From Nitrososphaera sp. (lineage in GTDB: Archaea; Thermoproteota; Nitrososphaeria; Nitrososphaerales; Nitrososphaeraceae), in assembly GCA_039938515.1 (NCBI GenBank), contig JBDUUL010000001.1, forward strand, positions 43,760 through 107,759: DNA of 64,000 nucleotides, given 5' to 3'. Shown here piece after piece: positions 53,394 to 62,995 of this stretch (the stretch's first letter is position 1; each line of letters begins with the position of its first letter). Below the pieces are notes generated by a model. The model searched no databases and had not been told where the DNA came from. It saw only the letters and a program-made list of their open reading frames with translations. Made by a program: the position numbers and the translations under genes.

Positions 53394-55136
53394 ATGTCTT
53401 CAGATGGCGAGCTCGGCCGCCTTCTTCTAGCAACTGCCCTGAAAAACGCCGTCGAGCACTCTGGCAAAGCACAGTTCGAAGCCGTAATGGCGAAGGTCAT
53501 TGGTGCCCGACCTGATTTGCGCTCGACGATAAAATCGATTATTCCGGAAATTAGGGCCGTCGTTGAGAAGGTCAACTCGATGTCTCCCGGCGCGCAAAAG
53601 ACCGAGCTAGAACAGTTGACACCTGCGGCAACAAATGCCTCGCAGCCAACACAAAAGAGCACAGAACCGCGTTCCCTTTCTCCGCTAAACGGCGCGGTAA
53701 GAGGACAGGTTGTTACCAGGTTCCCGCCAGAGCCCAACGGGTACCCTCACATCGGTCATGCTAAGGCTGCCATCATTGACGAAGAATATGCACGGATGTA
53801 CGAGGGGCGACTTGTCCTGCGCTTTGACGATACCAACCCTGCCAAGGAAAAGTTGGAGTATTACGACGCCATCCGAGAGGGGCTTGATTGGCTTGGAGTA
53901 AAACCAGACGCCGTCAAGAACACCTCGGACGACATCCAGATACTTCAGAATCTTGGAAAAAAAATGGTCGAGGCCGGCGGGGCATACGTATGCACGTGCG
54001 ACGTCGAGACTATTCACGCGCTTCGAGCCAAGGGGCTTGCCTGTCCCTGCCGCGATGACGAGTCGGCAAACCTTGAGAGGCTTGACATGATGTTTGGCGG
54101 TCGATATCAGCAAAACGATGCCATAATCCGGTTCAAAGGCAATATGGCAGACGATAATACTGCGATGCGAGACCCGACACTGTTTAGGATCATAGAGGGA
54201 AACCATCCCCTGCTCGGCGACAAGATTCGGGTCTGGCCTACCTATGATTTCGCCGCGCCGATTGAGGACAGTCTGGACGGGGTTACCCATGCAATGCGCA
54301 CCAAAGAGTATGAGCTAAGGAACGAACTGTACTTTGCGATTCTAGATAGGCTATCGCTGCGAAAACCGCAAATGATCGAATTTTCGAGGCTGGAATTTGA
54401 GGGAGTGCCTGTTTCAAAGCGCAAGTTAAAACCACTCATCGAAAATGGCTCGGTCTCAGGGTGGGACGATCCTCGCCTTCCTACGCTTGCCGCATTCCGC
54501 AGACGCGGGTTCAGGCCCGAGGCCATCCGCAAGTTCGTTCTGTCGCTTGGGATAACGCTTGCCGAGACAAAACCGCCCTTCGAGGCACTCGAGGCATACA
54601 ACCGAAAGTTAATTGACCCCGTCGCTCCGCGGCTCTTTTTCGTCGAAGACCCGATTCCCGTTGAAATAGAGGGTCTTGAACCGCGAAAGATAACGCTGAA
54701 AAATCATCCGACGGACGCCTCACTCGGGACGCGTGAATTGAACATCAGTTCTAACACGGTTTTCATTCAAAAGTCCGACGCAAGCCGACTTCGGGTGTCC
54801 GACGACGTACGTCTAATCGAACTCTGCAACATAAAAGTCACTGAAATCGAAGGGGGTAGTGGGGCTGTCAAGGCCACCGCTGCCACCTCTCAGGAAATCA
54901 CGCAGGCCATGCCAAAAATACAGTGGGTAGCAAAGAATGATATACTTGATTTTGAAGTTCTTATGCCTAAGCCTCTGTATGCGGGTGAGGAGTACAACCC
55001 AAACAGCCTACAGGTTGCATCCGGATTCGCCGAGTCTTATGTTGCAAGCCTTGGAGTCGGATCGATCCTGCAGTTTGTAAGGTTTGGTTTCTGCAGAATC
55101 GACAGCAGAAACAGGGCAATCCTGACTCACAAATAG
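53394..55136 (+). CDS. gltX: Glutamyl-tRNA synthetase (archaeal type)
   Basis: 580 residues; charges tRNA-Glu, and in most archaea also tRNA-Gln for GatDE. HIGH-type motif PNGYPHIGHAKAA (~residues 115-127), RFDDTNPAKE (~143-152) and KMSKS-like VSKRKLKPLI (~341-350) are present. The first ~90 residues are a helical domain, and the C-terminus is the beta-barrel anticodon-binding domain of GlnRS/archaeal GluRS type. ATG at 53394, five bases after the GGPP synthase stop. It is an odd but common neighbour for lipid genes. Confidence 0.93.
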   Translation: MSSDGELGRLLLATALKNAVEHSGKAQFEAVMAKVIGARPDLRSTIKSIIPEIRAVVEKVNSMSPGAQKTELEQLTPAATNASQPTQKSTEPRSLSPLNGAVRGQVVTRFPPEPNGYPHIGHAKAAIIDEEYARMYEGRLVLRFDDTNPAKEKLEYYDAIREGLDWLGVKPDAVKNTSDDIQILQNLGKKMVEAGGAYVCTCDVETIHALRAKGLACPCRDDESANLERLDMMFGGRYQQNDAIIRFKGNMADDNTAMRDPTLFRIIEGNHPLLGDKIRVWPTYDFAAPIEDSLDGVTHAMRTKEYELRNELYFAILDRLSLRKPQMIEFSRLEFEGVPVSKRKLKPLIENGSVSGWDDPRLPTLAAFRRRGFRPEAIRKFVLSLGITLAETKPPFEALEAYNRKLIDPVAPRLFFVEDPIPVEIEGLEPRKITLKNHPTDASLGTRELNISSNTVFIQKSDASRLRVSDDVRLIELCNIKVTEIEGGSGAVKATAATSQEITQAMPKIQWVAKNDILDFEVLMPKPLYAGEEYNPNSLQVASGFAESYVASLGVGSILQFVRFGFCRIDSRNRAILTHK

Positions 55137-55168
55137 AATGGCCAGATGGCGGTCGGGTAAAGACAACA

Positions 55169-56038
55169 TTGAAAATAGCAAGGATCAAGAGCAAAGATGT
55201 TAACGGGACTTATGCGCTGATATCGCCAGATGAAAAACACCTAGTTACACGTTCCGAGATCCAGACCCAGACAAGCATACCCATTCCTCTGAGCGTCAAG
55301 GAATTCATGTTCGGGGCATGGCTCGAAGAGGTCAAGAAAAACGAACACCGGCTAAAGTATGTTCATAAGATTCAGGATGTCGAGCTGCTTGCACCCATAC
55401 CAAACCCTCCAAAGATAATCTGCCTTGCCTTCAATTATTACGATCACGCACGCGATGCAGGTCTTACGCCTTCTGATGAGCCGGTGATATTCATGAAGCC
55501 AAGGACAGCGCTGAATGAGCCGTACAGCGATGTCATCTGTCCGTCATTTGTTACCCGTCTGGACTATGAAGCGGAGATAGGCGTTATAATAGGCAAGCAC
55601 ACAAAAAAGATCTCCGAGGAGGATGCACTTTCTTCCGTCTTTGGATATATGGTGTTTCACGACGTCTCGGCACGCGACATCCAGTTCAAGGACAAGCAGT
55701 TTACCCGCGGGAAGGGAATCGACTCGTTTGCTCCATGCGGGCCATGGATTACGACCAGAGAGGAAGTGCCCGATCCACAGAACATAATGATTACAACAAA
55801 GGTTAACGGGGAGACAAGGCAAAACTCTTCTAGCTCGAACATGGTCATACCCATAAGGCGAATTATTTCTGCGCTGAGCGTCACGATGACGCTGGAGCCA
55901 GGCGACATTATCTCCACGGGCACGCCTGCAGGGGTTGCCATGTCCATGAAGGAACCGAGGTACCTGAAGGACGGCGACGTGGTCGAGATAACGATTGAGC
56001 GCCTTGGGACTATCCGGAACAGGATAGTGTTTCGGTAA
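55169..56038 (+). CDS. Fumarylacetoacetate hydrolase (FAH) family protein
   Basis: 289 residues. The C-terminal ~210 have the FAH fold: KIICLAFNYYDHARDAG (~residues 80-96), IFMKPRTAL, LDYEAEIGVIIGKHTKKI with the metal-binding D/E-x-E (~132-149), FHDVSARDIQ, and ISTGTPAGVAMS (~253-264). Family members are acylpyruvate hydrolases, oxaloacetate decarboxylases or isomerases; the substrate is not clear. Start TTG at 55169. Close behind gltX (32 bases), so possibly the same transcript. Confidence 0.88.
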   Translation: MKIARIKSKDVNGTYALISPDEKHLVTRSEIQTQTSIPIPLSVKEFMFGAWLEEVKKNEHRLKYVHKIQDVELLAPIPNPPKIICLAFNYYDHARDAGLTPSDEPVIFMKPRTALNEPYSDVICPSFVTRLDYEAEIGVIIGKHTKKISEEDALSSVFGYMVFHDVSARDIQFKDKQFTRGKGIDSFAPCGPWITTREEVPDPQNIMITTKVNGETRQNSSSSNMVIPIRRIISALSVTMTLEPGDIISTGTPAGVAMSMKEPRYLKDGDVVEITIERLGTIRNRIVFR

Positions 56039-56076
56039 GAATAAAGCAATCCGCGGATAATTGTACTGACAGCTCA

Positions 56077-56583
56077 ATGGCCGGTCCAAAGCTGATGGCC
56101 GCGCGAACATTCTTTGCGCGCATGAACGAAGGGAGATCCTTGTGGCTTACTGATGCTGAGCTTTTAAAGGCCTGTGAGCAGTTCTTGGTCGAGGATGGAT
56201 TTGAGAAGCTGGAACTTGAAAGGCAATTTGAGACTGAGCACAGCAGGTTTGTTTCGCCGGTCACCGGCATTCGAAATCTATCAGGCGGCGAGACTGAAAT
56301 CCTTGCCACTTTTATCCGGCCCCGTATTGACAAGTATGAAGTATCGCTCCAGTCCTCAATCGAATCTGCGCTTTATTCAGTAGTGGACAACTATAGCGCC
56401 GAACTGGCGCTTGTGACGGACTCTCTTTCTTATACTGCAATTACTCGAAACCCGGAGCTGAACGTGGAATTTGAAAGCCTTATGGACGAAGGTCTGCTTT
56501 TGCTATTCCTGAACGGGCGTTCCGGGCACGCCAAGTTCGACGCGTTCAGCAAACTCACGTCTCCCGTGGCTATCGAGGATTAG
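56077..56583 (+). CDS. Hypothetical protein
   Basis: 168 residues, soluble, helix-rich (LTDAELLKACEQFLVEDGFE; KYEVSLQSSIESALYSVVDN). No Cys pattern, no membrane segment. No family recognised. ATG at 56077; its 3' end overlaps the convergent coiled-coil gene by 14 bases. Confidence 0.6.
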   Translation: MAGPKLMAARTFFARMNEGRSLWLTDAELLKACEQFLVEDGFEKLELERQFETEHSRFVSPVTGIRNLSGGETEILATFIRPRIDKYEVSLQSSIESALYSVVDNYSAELALVTDSLSYTAITRNPELNVEFESLMDEGLLLLFLNGRSGHAKFDAFSKLTSPVAIED

Positions 56584-56881
56584 GGCCGGCCGGCGCTCCT
56601 TCTTTGGCGTCGAGCTTTTTTCTGAGCGCCACGACCTCTTGCTCAAGAGACCTAGCATAGTATTCATACGACTCTGCCAGCTTTGCGCGGATATTTGCAA
56701 GCTGCATGGACAGGTTCAGGGCATCGAGGCAGGTCTCTAGGGAGCGCTCTGTTGCAAAGCTGTTCATTGCCTTTCCAAACTCGTCAAGAATCTTTCGCTG
56801 CTCGTTGCTCTGTTCGTTTATGGTCTGCGTCAGCTGGTCGACCTCAGAAGTGCCTTTCCTTCCTCTAGGCCACTGCACCAT
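56570..56881 (-). CDS. Coiled-coil protein
   Basis: 103 residues. Residues ~13-90 are almost continuous coiled coil (SEVDQLTQTINEQSNEQRKI, then a Tyr/Leu helix, then SLEQEVVALRKKLDAKEG), with a Gly/Pro/Asn tail. No family recognised. GTG/ATG start at 56881. It is convergent with 56077-56583 (14-base overlap). Confidence 0.6.
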   Translation of the reverse strand: MVQWPRGRKGTSEVDQLTQTINEQSNEQRKILDEFGKAMNSFATERSLETCLDALNLSMQLANIRAKLAESYEYYARSLEQEVVALRKKLDAKEGAPAGPNPR

Positions 56882-57008
56882 CTGAATACTTCACTGATCA
56901 AAACGGGATTAAAACCTGCCCATCGGGCACGGGAATGGCAAGCGAAAGACCCAAGACCCGTGACCTGGCGCGGCGGAGAAATATCGGAAACTGTAGAATT
57001 AATCCATA

Positions 57009-57224
57009 TTGGTGCTGGATGGCGACAGGCGCGAAAGGGTGATTACTGCGATCATAATCGCTGGCTTGTTTGGCGGGCTGGTCGGCGGGCCTATAGCAAG
57101 CCTCTGGGATTATTACGCCCCGCCCGAACGCAGGTTCTACCTGTTCATAATACCCGAGTTTATCGGCTTTGGTTTTCTTTTCCTGATGGTCATTTACGGT
57201 CGGTCAAAGAAGTCAAAGACCTAG
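57009..57224 (+). CDS. Small two-helix membrane protein
   Basis: 71 residues: acidic/basic N-terminus (DGDRRER), helix 1 (~12-32, VITAIIIAGLFGGLVGGPIA), short loop WDYYAPPERR, helix 2 (~43-62, FYLFIIPEFIGFGFLFLMVI), basic end GRSKKSKT. Both ends cytoplasmic by the positive-inside rule. No family recognised. Start TTG 57009 or GTG 57012. Confidence 0.6.
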   Translation: MVLDGDRRERVITAIIIAGLFGGLVGGPIASLWDYYAPPERRFYLFIIPEFIGFGFLFLMVIYGRSKKSKT

Positions 57225-57384
57225 AGCACTATTCTGTCAGCGCGATTTGCTCTGACGTGGAGGCTGTTTAACGGGATTGGATGCACATTTGACGAACATC
57301 CACTCGTTCTGTTCCTTCGAACACGCTCGCGTTCCCGTTCTGAAACGCAGCTTTAGGCTACGGCAAACCCCAAGGACACCTGAA

Positions 57385-57633
57385 ATGTCTCAAAATGTCG
57401 GAAAGCAAAAAACGAACATAGGTCGAAAGTCGAAGCTAGTCATCTCGACGGTTGCAGTGGCGGCACTGCTGTTCCTGGCGGTTGCGATTGCGAATGGAGG
57501 CCTAGGTTCAGCCCCTGGCGGCAAGTCTCCACCTGTGGACGGAGGGCAGACATCTCATCCTGCGATCAAGGGTCTCAGAGCTCTCGACAACGAGCACTGC
57601 GTCAACAAGCTTGGCGGACCTGCCCTATGCTAG
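57385..57633 (+). CDS. Small signal-anchored protein
   Basis: 82 residues from ATG 57385. Basic N-terminus (KQKTNIGRKSK), one hydrophobic helix (~18-39, LVISTVAVAALLFLAVAIAN), then a Gly/Pro-rich external part ending in two Cys (HCVNKLGGPALC) that could form a disulfide. Exported or anchored with the C-terminus outside. No family recognised. A longer frame upstream lacks support. A T-rich terminator follows. Confidence 0.55.
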   Translation: MSQNVGKQKTNIGRKSKLVISTVAVAALLFLAVAIANGGLGSAPGGKSPPVDGGQTSHPAIKGLRALDNEHCVNKLGGPALC

Positions 57634-57634
57634 A

Positions 57635-57660
57635 GAAGACCCTCTCCTTTCTTTTTTTCT
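57635..57660 (+). terminator. T-rich terminator
   Basis: CCCTCTCCTTTCTTTTTTTCTG directly after the stop at 57633, the pyrimidine/T-run form of archaeal terminators. The following ~160 bases (to 57820) hold the promoter region of the next gene. Confidence 0.45.
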
Positions 57661-57820
57661 GCCAAGCTGACGTTAGCCTTGGAAAGTGACGCGCCGTGCG
57701 CATTACTGGAAATGCGCACTTCTTTTCATTTATTTCATGAACAGGGCGGATTTATCCCACTACTTGAAGAGCAAGCAAGCAATCCTTTTATTTACCACGA
57801 TCTGATTCTCAATTTCGTAC

Positions 57821-58663
57821 ATGGTCGTCGATAACAAAGGCAAGATTACGTACATTCAGATAATCAAGGAAGATCTCGCGGTTTTTCACGTGACGCCTGA
57901 TTCAGGTCAAATCCCTGACTTCAAGGCGGGTCAGTTCGTAACGCTGGGCGCGTTTGTTCCTAGCGAAAAGAAGATTATCCGAAGGGCGTACTCGATAGCC
58001 TCGCCTCCGGAGCAGAAGAAGCGATTTGAACTCTACATCCGATGGGTTCGCAAGCCTCTCCCGGGTCGGCTTACCACCGAGCTTTTCAACAAGAAAGAAG
58101 GCGATGAAATTATTTGGGTAAAGCCGACAGGAATATTTACAATAAATGAAAAGATGCCCGACGGGCGTCCGGACAACCGCAGGCTGGTCCTCATCGGAGG
58201 TGGAACCGGGCTTGCACCCTTTATCTCTTACACCTTGCATCTAAAGGCCCAGAATTCAAAGCGCGAAATTGTGGTCCTTCATGGAGCCAGCTATGTCGAC
58301 GAAATTGGATACAAGGATCTGCTAAAAGGCCTGGAAGAAGAAAGCCTCGACAAGGGCAAGGATGCCTGGAACTTTAGGTATCGCGCGAGCATCAGCAGGC
58401 CCCAGGAATGGTTCAATAGGTCATGGAGTGGTCAAACTGGGCGCGTAGAGTCGTTCCTCCGACCTGCAGCAGGAAAGGATATGTCGCCGCTTGAGGAACT
58501 TGTTGGCGAAAAGGTAACACCAGAAAACTCTTCGTTCTATATCTGTGGCTGGCAGGGGACTGTTGACGGCGTTCTTGAGCACCTTGTACCGAAAGGCTTC
58601 GTGACAGAGAGAAACAAGAGAAAGGACGGAAGCTTTGACGTCAAGTTTGAATCCTACGGCTAG
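57821..58663 (+). CDS. Ferredoxin/flavodoxin-NADP reductase-like flavoprotein
   Basis: 280 residues. FAD domain with RRAYSIASPPEQKKRFEL (R-x-Y-S, ~residues 54-71) and PGRLTTELF; NADP domain with LIGGGTGLAPFISYTLHL (~126-143), YVDEIGYKDLL and ICGWQGTVDGV near the C-terminus. It matches ferredoxin-NADP(+) reductases of the Fpr type (~250-270 residues). Likely transfers electrons between NADPH and ferredoxin or flavodoxin. ATG at 57821. Confidence 0.9.
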   Translation: MVVDNKGKITYIQIIKEDLAVFHVTPDSGQIPDFKAGQFVTLGAFVPSEKKIIRRAYSIASPPEQKKRFELYIRWVRKPLPGRLTTELFNKKEGDEIIWVKPTGIFTINEKMPDGRPDNRRLVLIGGGTGLAPFISYTLHLKAQNSKREIVVLHGASYVDEIGYKDLLKGLEEESLDKGKDAWNFRYRASISRPQEWFNRSWSGQTGRVESFLRPAAGKDMSPLEELVGEKVTPENSSFYICGWQGTVDGVLEHLVPKGFVTERNKRKDGSFDVKFESYG

Positions 58664-58706
58664 TCGGCGACAAATCAGTCGGCCGACCCTTTTCATTTCT
58701 TAAATC

Positions 58707-58714
58707 CTTATATC
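58707..58714 (+). promoter_or_regulatory. TATA-like box for 58738 gene
   Basis: TTATATCA, 24-31 bases before the ATG at 58738; it decides for this start over an earlier in-frame one. Confidence 0.45.
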
Positions 58715-58737
58715 ACGTCTGACTATTGTTCTCATTA

Positions 58738-59073
58738 ATGAAGTTTGAATTTGAAGAATTTGCGAGTGTCGAGGACGTTTTCCTTTACCTTGTTTCGGTC
58801 GCGCCATACATGAAACAGGTAATGCCTGTCAGTTCCTACAAAGGATACATTTTTTCCATCGTACCGCTCACCCCGCTTTCAGGTGACATTCTCATGATGA
58901 TATACACACCGGGCAACCTTCAGCCCGGCCTTGTCGAATTCGACGTTTCTACCAAAAAGTTCCGCCCAGTTTCTGCTGTAGAGCGCGCGGATAGGAACTA
59001 CTTTATCGTGCTCACGCCAAAAGTGGCCACATTGGCCGATACCGCCATTGCCGCGCTCAAGCAACAGGCCTAG
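58738..59073 (+). CDS. Conserved-looking hypothetical protein
   Basis: 111 residues from ATG 58738 (MKFEFEEFASVEDVFLYLVS). Alpha/beta, no membrane segment or Cys. Middle: YIFSIVPLTPLSGDILMMIY; C-terminal helix. No family recognised. Its stop codon abuts the convergent radical SAM gene. Confidence 0.6.
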   Translation: MKFEFEEFASVEDVFLYLVSVAPYMKQVMPVSSYKGYIFSIVPLTPLSGDILMMIYTPGNLQPGLVEFDVSTKKFRPVSAVERADRNYFIVLTPKVATLADTAIAALKQQA

Positions 59074-60657
59074 CTAGAGTTTCGGCGGCAAGCTTGCCGT
59101 CACTGAACGCTTGCCCGAGTATCTTGCAACGATATCCTCCGGAACCTGTCCGTGGAAGAGCTCCTTTGACAAGCCCCGCAGGTACTTCATTATCGCCCAG
59201 GTGCCTGCCTTGATCAGCGCTGCCATAAAGATCTTCATGGCAGGCCCGTACGTCTTGTTCCTGATAATTATGGGTATAATGTCGTTAATCACCCGCAGGT
59301 TGTGCTCCCAGCATCTCCAGAACAGAGTGAATTGGGCCTCGTTAAGATTGCCAAAGTGCATTGAATTCTTTTCCGAAAAGTCTTGGTATAGGAGCGGCGC
59401 CACAAGCCCCCTCATGCCGGTCTGTCTAAAGTCTTCAATAAGGTCAATGGTGTACTGCGTCTCGTCGGGAGTCTCATCTGGCCATCCGATGATAAGCGTC
59501 AATGCGGGGAACCAATTGTTCTGATTCAGTATCTTGCAACCTTCTCTGACAACGGAGCCCCACTCTTCAGGCTGGAAAGGCTTTGTCTTTACTCCGAGAT
59601 GTTTCTTGACCATTCTGGGAGCGACCGTCTCGACGCCCAAGTTAGTGGCGAGCCACCTTCCACCGGCGACGTTCATGCCGTTGATTTCAGACATCTTTCG
59701 AATCAAATCCGGTGAAGACGCCACTGCTGAGAGCGTCATATGTGTGGTTCCAACGAACCGTGCACCCGTGGACTTGAGCCCGCTCCAGAGATTAAGTATT
59801 GCATCAGCGTTTGGAACAAAGTCCTTGTTATCACATCCGTACAGCAGCATCTCGTCTGACTGAAGCCAAATGGAATCAAATCCATAGTCTAGGTTCATCT
59901 GGGCCTCCTTCTGGAGCCGCTCGAGTGGAAAGTCCTTCTTTGAGCGCTTGTTGACGTCGCAAAAGTCGCAGCCTCTGCCACATCCTCTCATCGCCTCAAT
60001 AAGGGAGTTAACGGTAGGACCTTTCATGAGGGGGATGTTGTCAATGTTGCGGACAAAAGTGTGAAGCAGCTCGGGCGCCCCGCCTTCCTCCAGGTCTCTG
60101 AACAGATCCAGCGCCAATTCATCTGCCTCACCTATTACGACTGTGTCGATACCGTGAATTTTCATCCTGTCGGGTTTGGCCAGCTCCCACGAGCCATTGC
60201 CTCCCACGACTACCTTGAAGCCGTATTTCTTCTTGAGTTGGATGATTGAAGCGCACATTTTTTTGAATTTCATTGCAACGTACGAAAGTTTTTCCGGTGA
60301 CATCGTGGTGGTAACGGGCGCCATACCTAGTGGATCCATGACATTGATGCCCACCACTTTGGTTTCCGGGCCGATGCACTTGGCTAGCATTTCCGGGTGG
60401 GCCAGGAATACCTCGTCGCGCTGGTACTCCTTCAGAAGAGCGGACTCGACACGACGGAGCCCACACTGCGCAACTTTGACCTCGCCGGTGCTCGCATCAG
60501 TCTCAACGCTTGGGCAGAAAAGTTTGTCAAAAACAAACTCGGGCACCAATTCATAGGGGCCACATGCTATAAACCCGTATAGAAAATTGCCCCTGTAATT
60601 TGTCATCAGGCTTCGGTCAGCTGTCAGGACGATCCGCTTGCCGCCAGATTCTACCAT
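59074..60657 (-). CDS. B12-binding radical SAM protein (GDGT ring synthase-like candidate)
   Basis: 527 residues. The N-terminal ~200 form a B12-binding-like Rossmann domain (VVGINVMDPLG, VVVGGNGSWELAKP, VVIGEADELALD). The radical SAM cluster motif C-G-R-G-C-D-F-C is at ~residues 228-235, with a full SAM barrel behind it (GVETVAPRMVKKHLG, LTLIIGWPDETPDE). It opens RIVLTADRSLMTNYRGN and has a ~100-residue helical C-terminus. Similar proteins in Sulfolobus (GrsA/GrsB) put cyclopentane rings in GDGT lipids; thaumarchaea make crenarchaeol, so a lipid-ring role is plausible, but I cannot verify the homology. Start ATG at 60657. Confidence 0.8.
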   Translation of the reverse strand: MVESGGKRIVLTADRSLMTNYRGNFLYGFIACGPYELVPEFVFDKLFCPSVETDASTGEVKVAQCGLRRVESALLKEYQRDEVFLAHPEMLAKCIGPETKVVGINVMDPLGMAPVTTTMSPEKLSYVAMKFKKMCASIIQLKKKYGFKVVVGGNGSWELAKPDRMKIHGIDTVVIGEADELALDLFRDLEEGGAPELLHTFVRNIDNIPLMKGPTVNSLIEAMRGCGRGCDFCDVNKRSKKDFPLERLQKEAQMNLDYGFDSIWLQSDEMLLYGCDNKDFVPNADAILNLWSGLKSTGARFVGTTHMTLSAVASSPDLIRKMSEINGMNVAGGRWLATNLGVETVAPRMVKKHLGVKTKPFQPEEWGSVVREGCKILNQNNWFPALTLIIGWPDETPDETQYTIDLIEDFRQTGMRGLVAPLLYQDFSEKNSMHFGNLNEAQFTLFWRCWEHNLRVINDIIPIIIRNKTYGPAMKIFMAALIKAGTWAIMKYLRGLSKELFHGQVPEDIVARYSGKRSVTASLPPKL

Positions 60658-60730
60658 GATGTGCTAGCACTAATTCCTGTTTGGTAGGGTATAAAACCAT
60701 TCCCTAAAATTTTCACGATGATTCGTGTTT

Positions 60731-61204
<474 letters not shown>

Positions 61205-61247
61205 TTAAACCTATTAATATCGACAGGCAAGTTCACAAAGCAGCCTT

Positions 61248-61321
61248 GGGCCGGTCGTCTAGTCCGGTAGGATACGGCATTGGCATTGCTGAGGTCGTGG
61301 GTTCAAATCCCACCCGGTCCA
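61248..61321 (+). tRNA. tRNA-Ala (GGC)
   Basis: 74 bases, no intron. Acceptor stem GGGCCGG with CCGGTCC contains the G3-U70 wobble that defines alanine. The D arm is GTCT/GGAT, the anticodon stem CGGCA/TGCTG with loop TTGGCAT (anticodon GGC), variable loop AGGTC, T arm GTGGG-TTCAAAT-CCCAC. Discriminator A. CCA is not encoded (A then CTC). AT-rich TTTAAACCTATTAATATC lies ~28-45 bases upstream. Confidence 0.93.
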
Positions 61322-61688
61322 CTCTTGTCGTTTCGTAACTTAGCCTTGGCTGGTAAGGCAGCCGCTGCCCACATCCCCTTGAACGCTCGACTGCATTATT
61401 TCTGGCTATTACAGGGCCACGCGCCCTTACACGCTCGGCTAATGCCAGACTCTCGAGATTGCAGCGATCCAGGACTTTGTCATCAAATAACCAGTTCAGT
61501 CAGCTTGACCTGTGTCTACTGCGGCCTTTTTCAGAAAAAATAGGCTATCATAATTGAGTCCAATTTCGCGCACAAATTGCTTGTTTGTTTACCGATAGTT
61601 GGTCTCTGCGTCTGCCAAAGCCATTTTCAAAAGCCCTTCCAATCCCGCTGCTAGATCGAATCCCTCAGTTGGGAATCCGCGTCGGACG
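61322..61688. other. Gene-free stretch after tRNA-Ala
   Basis: No frame here looks protein-like; the longer open frames overlap the tRNA. I see no repeat or hairpin that stands out. Confidence 0.4.
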
Positions 61689-62153
61689 CTATTCAGTACA
61701 TGGGATCATCTTCCCTCCATCCATATGGAGTCCTGAGGTGCCGGAAGGACTCGTCCCATCTGTCAAGTGTGATTGGATGTGAGTTGCAAGTCGGCCGATA
61801 TCCATTGGCTTCTTCAAAAAGCAACGATCCTTCAGGCTGGGCAAGACCTTCTTTACTTCATTTGAATTAATCTGAAAACCCGTCAGAAAGCAAACCTGCA
61901 TTTCCGGGTTTCTACCCCATAGTTCACGAGCCAGTTCAAATCCCGACATTTCTCTCATCCTCAAATCAACCAACGCGACCCGATATACACCCGGTTCAAA
62001 TGCCGACAGCGATTCGCGCGGCGAATCAAATGCATCAACTACAAGCCCTCGCAGCTGGAGAGCAAGTTTCAATGAATACACCGTATCCCTGTCATTATCT
62101 ACCACCATTACCTTTTTGCAGTTATTGGGAACGACTGGGTTAACATACGCCAT
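61689..62153 (-). CDS. Stand-alone response-regulator receiver protein
   Basis: 154 residues, CheY-like. Acidic pocket in KVMVVDNDRDTV (~residues 14-25), phosphoacceptor Asp in VALVDLRMREMSGFELA (~59-75), Thr in CFLTGF (~90-95) and Lys in FLKKPMD (~113-119). No output domain follows; the C-terminus (~130-154) is Gly/Ser-rich. Two-component systems in Nitrososphaera are numerous. No histidine kinase is adjacent. ATG at 62153. Confidence 0.9.
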   Translation of the reverse strand: MAYVNPVVPNNCKKVMVVDNDRDTVYSLKLALQLRGLVVDAFDSPRESLSAFEPGVYRVALVDLRMREMSGFELARELWGRNPEMQVCFLTGFQINSNEVKKVLPSLKDRCFLKKPMDIGRLATHIQSHLTDGTSPSGTSGLHMDGGKMIPCTE

Positions 62154-62491
62154 ATTGGGTAACGTTTAGCCCGTGCGTTCGTCGGTAATTAGGTTTGTGG
62201 TGGCTTGAACCATTCGAATTCAAACCGACAAGCAATCACATCGTAGTTCTAGCCTCGCTGCAGATATCCAGGGGCACAAAAGGTGTCTTGCGTTATCAGG
62301 TGGGGATACCGAACCATACGACCCGTTTGGACAATCAAGGTTGTCTTGTCGTTCGCTCGCCATCTGAAATGTTTGGTAGTAAATGCTATCGGCCTATCGC
62401 GATTAGCTTGGGAAGAAGCTTTGACGAAGGCCATTTCTTACGCAAAAGGGACCCAAGGGTAGCAATCGGCTGGAACTTACCGGTAGTTCGA
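62154..62491. other. Stretch without a supported gene
   Basis: An open frame of about 105 codons on the plus strand starts at 62195 but its sequence is not protein-like in composition and ends inside the convergent chorismate-lyase-like gene. Nothing else was found. Confidence 0.35.
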
Positions 62492-62995
62492 TTAGACCAA
62501 TATCTTCTCTGAAATTCTGATTGCAACTTTGCCATTGTAATTTACGGTATACCTGCGGTAGGTCTGACCAGTTTTTGGGTCGCTAACTCGCTTTCTTATA
62601 TCAATAAACGTCTCAAGCTTCATTTCGGCAATCAAACGGCCTAGGCCTCGCTTGCCATCTCTCAGCGACTCGCCAAGATTACTGGGGATCGCCGACAAGT
62701 CGATTATCGAGTTTGCGAGTATGTAGTGTGTTCCAGTGGAATGGCCTTTTAGCAATACTGTTCGTCTTAGCAGACCTTTGCTTTCCGACTGCTTCAATAC
62801 AAGCACGTCTATCTTTTCGAACATTAGAATCTCTAAAACATCCTCAACCGTACCTCTCTGAGCCATCAAGAGCCGATTTAGCAGTGGTTTTGATAGTATA
62901 CGCGTCCTGCGTTGCTTCTGGTCAACTGGGCTCCCCGTCGCAAGCGCGTTAGTTGCGCTGGACTTGCTCCTGCGGACATCCAACTGTGGGCTCAC
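62492..62995 (-). CDS. Chorismate pyruvate-lyase-like protein (UbiC/DUF98 type)
   Basis: 167 residues from GTG 62995, which overlaps the preceding stop as GTGA (a TTG at 63004 is also in frame). LSKPLLNRLLMAQRGTVEDV, then LLRRTVLLKGHSTGTHYILA with NSIIDLSAIP and GLGRLIAEMKLETF match the UbiC/DUF98 chorismate-lyase fold: the R-x-V-x-L strand, A-x-S-x-I and L-G motifs. Such enzymes make 4-hydroxybenzoate from chorismate. It follows a UbiA-like gene and a methyltransferase in one operon. Confidence 0.6.
   Translation of the reverse strand: MSPQLDVRRSKSSATNALATGSPVDQKQRRTRILSKPLLNRLLMAQRGTVEDVLEILMFEKIDVLVLKQSESKGLLRRTVLLKGHSTGTHYILANSIIDLSAIPSNLGESLRDGKRGLGRLIAEMKLETFIDIRKRVSDPKTGQTYRRYTVNYNGKVAIRISEKILV

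Noticed and set aside
62195..62512. 105-codon plus-strand frame
   Set aside because: Composition is not protein-like, no promoter, and its 3' end enters a convergent gene.
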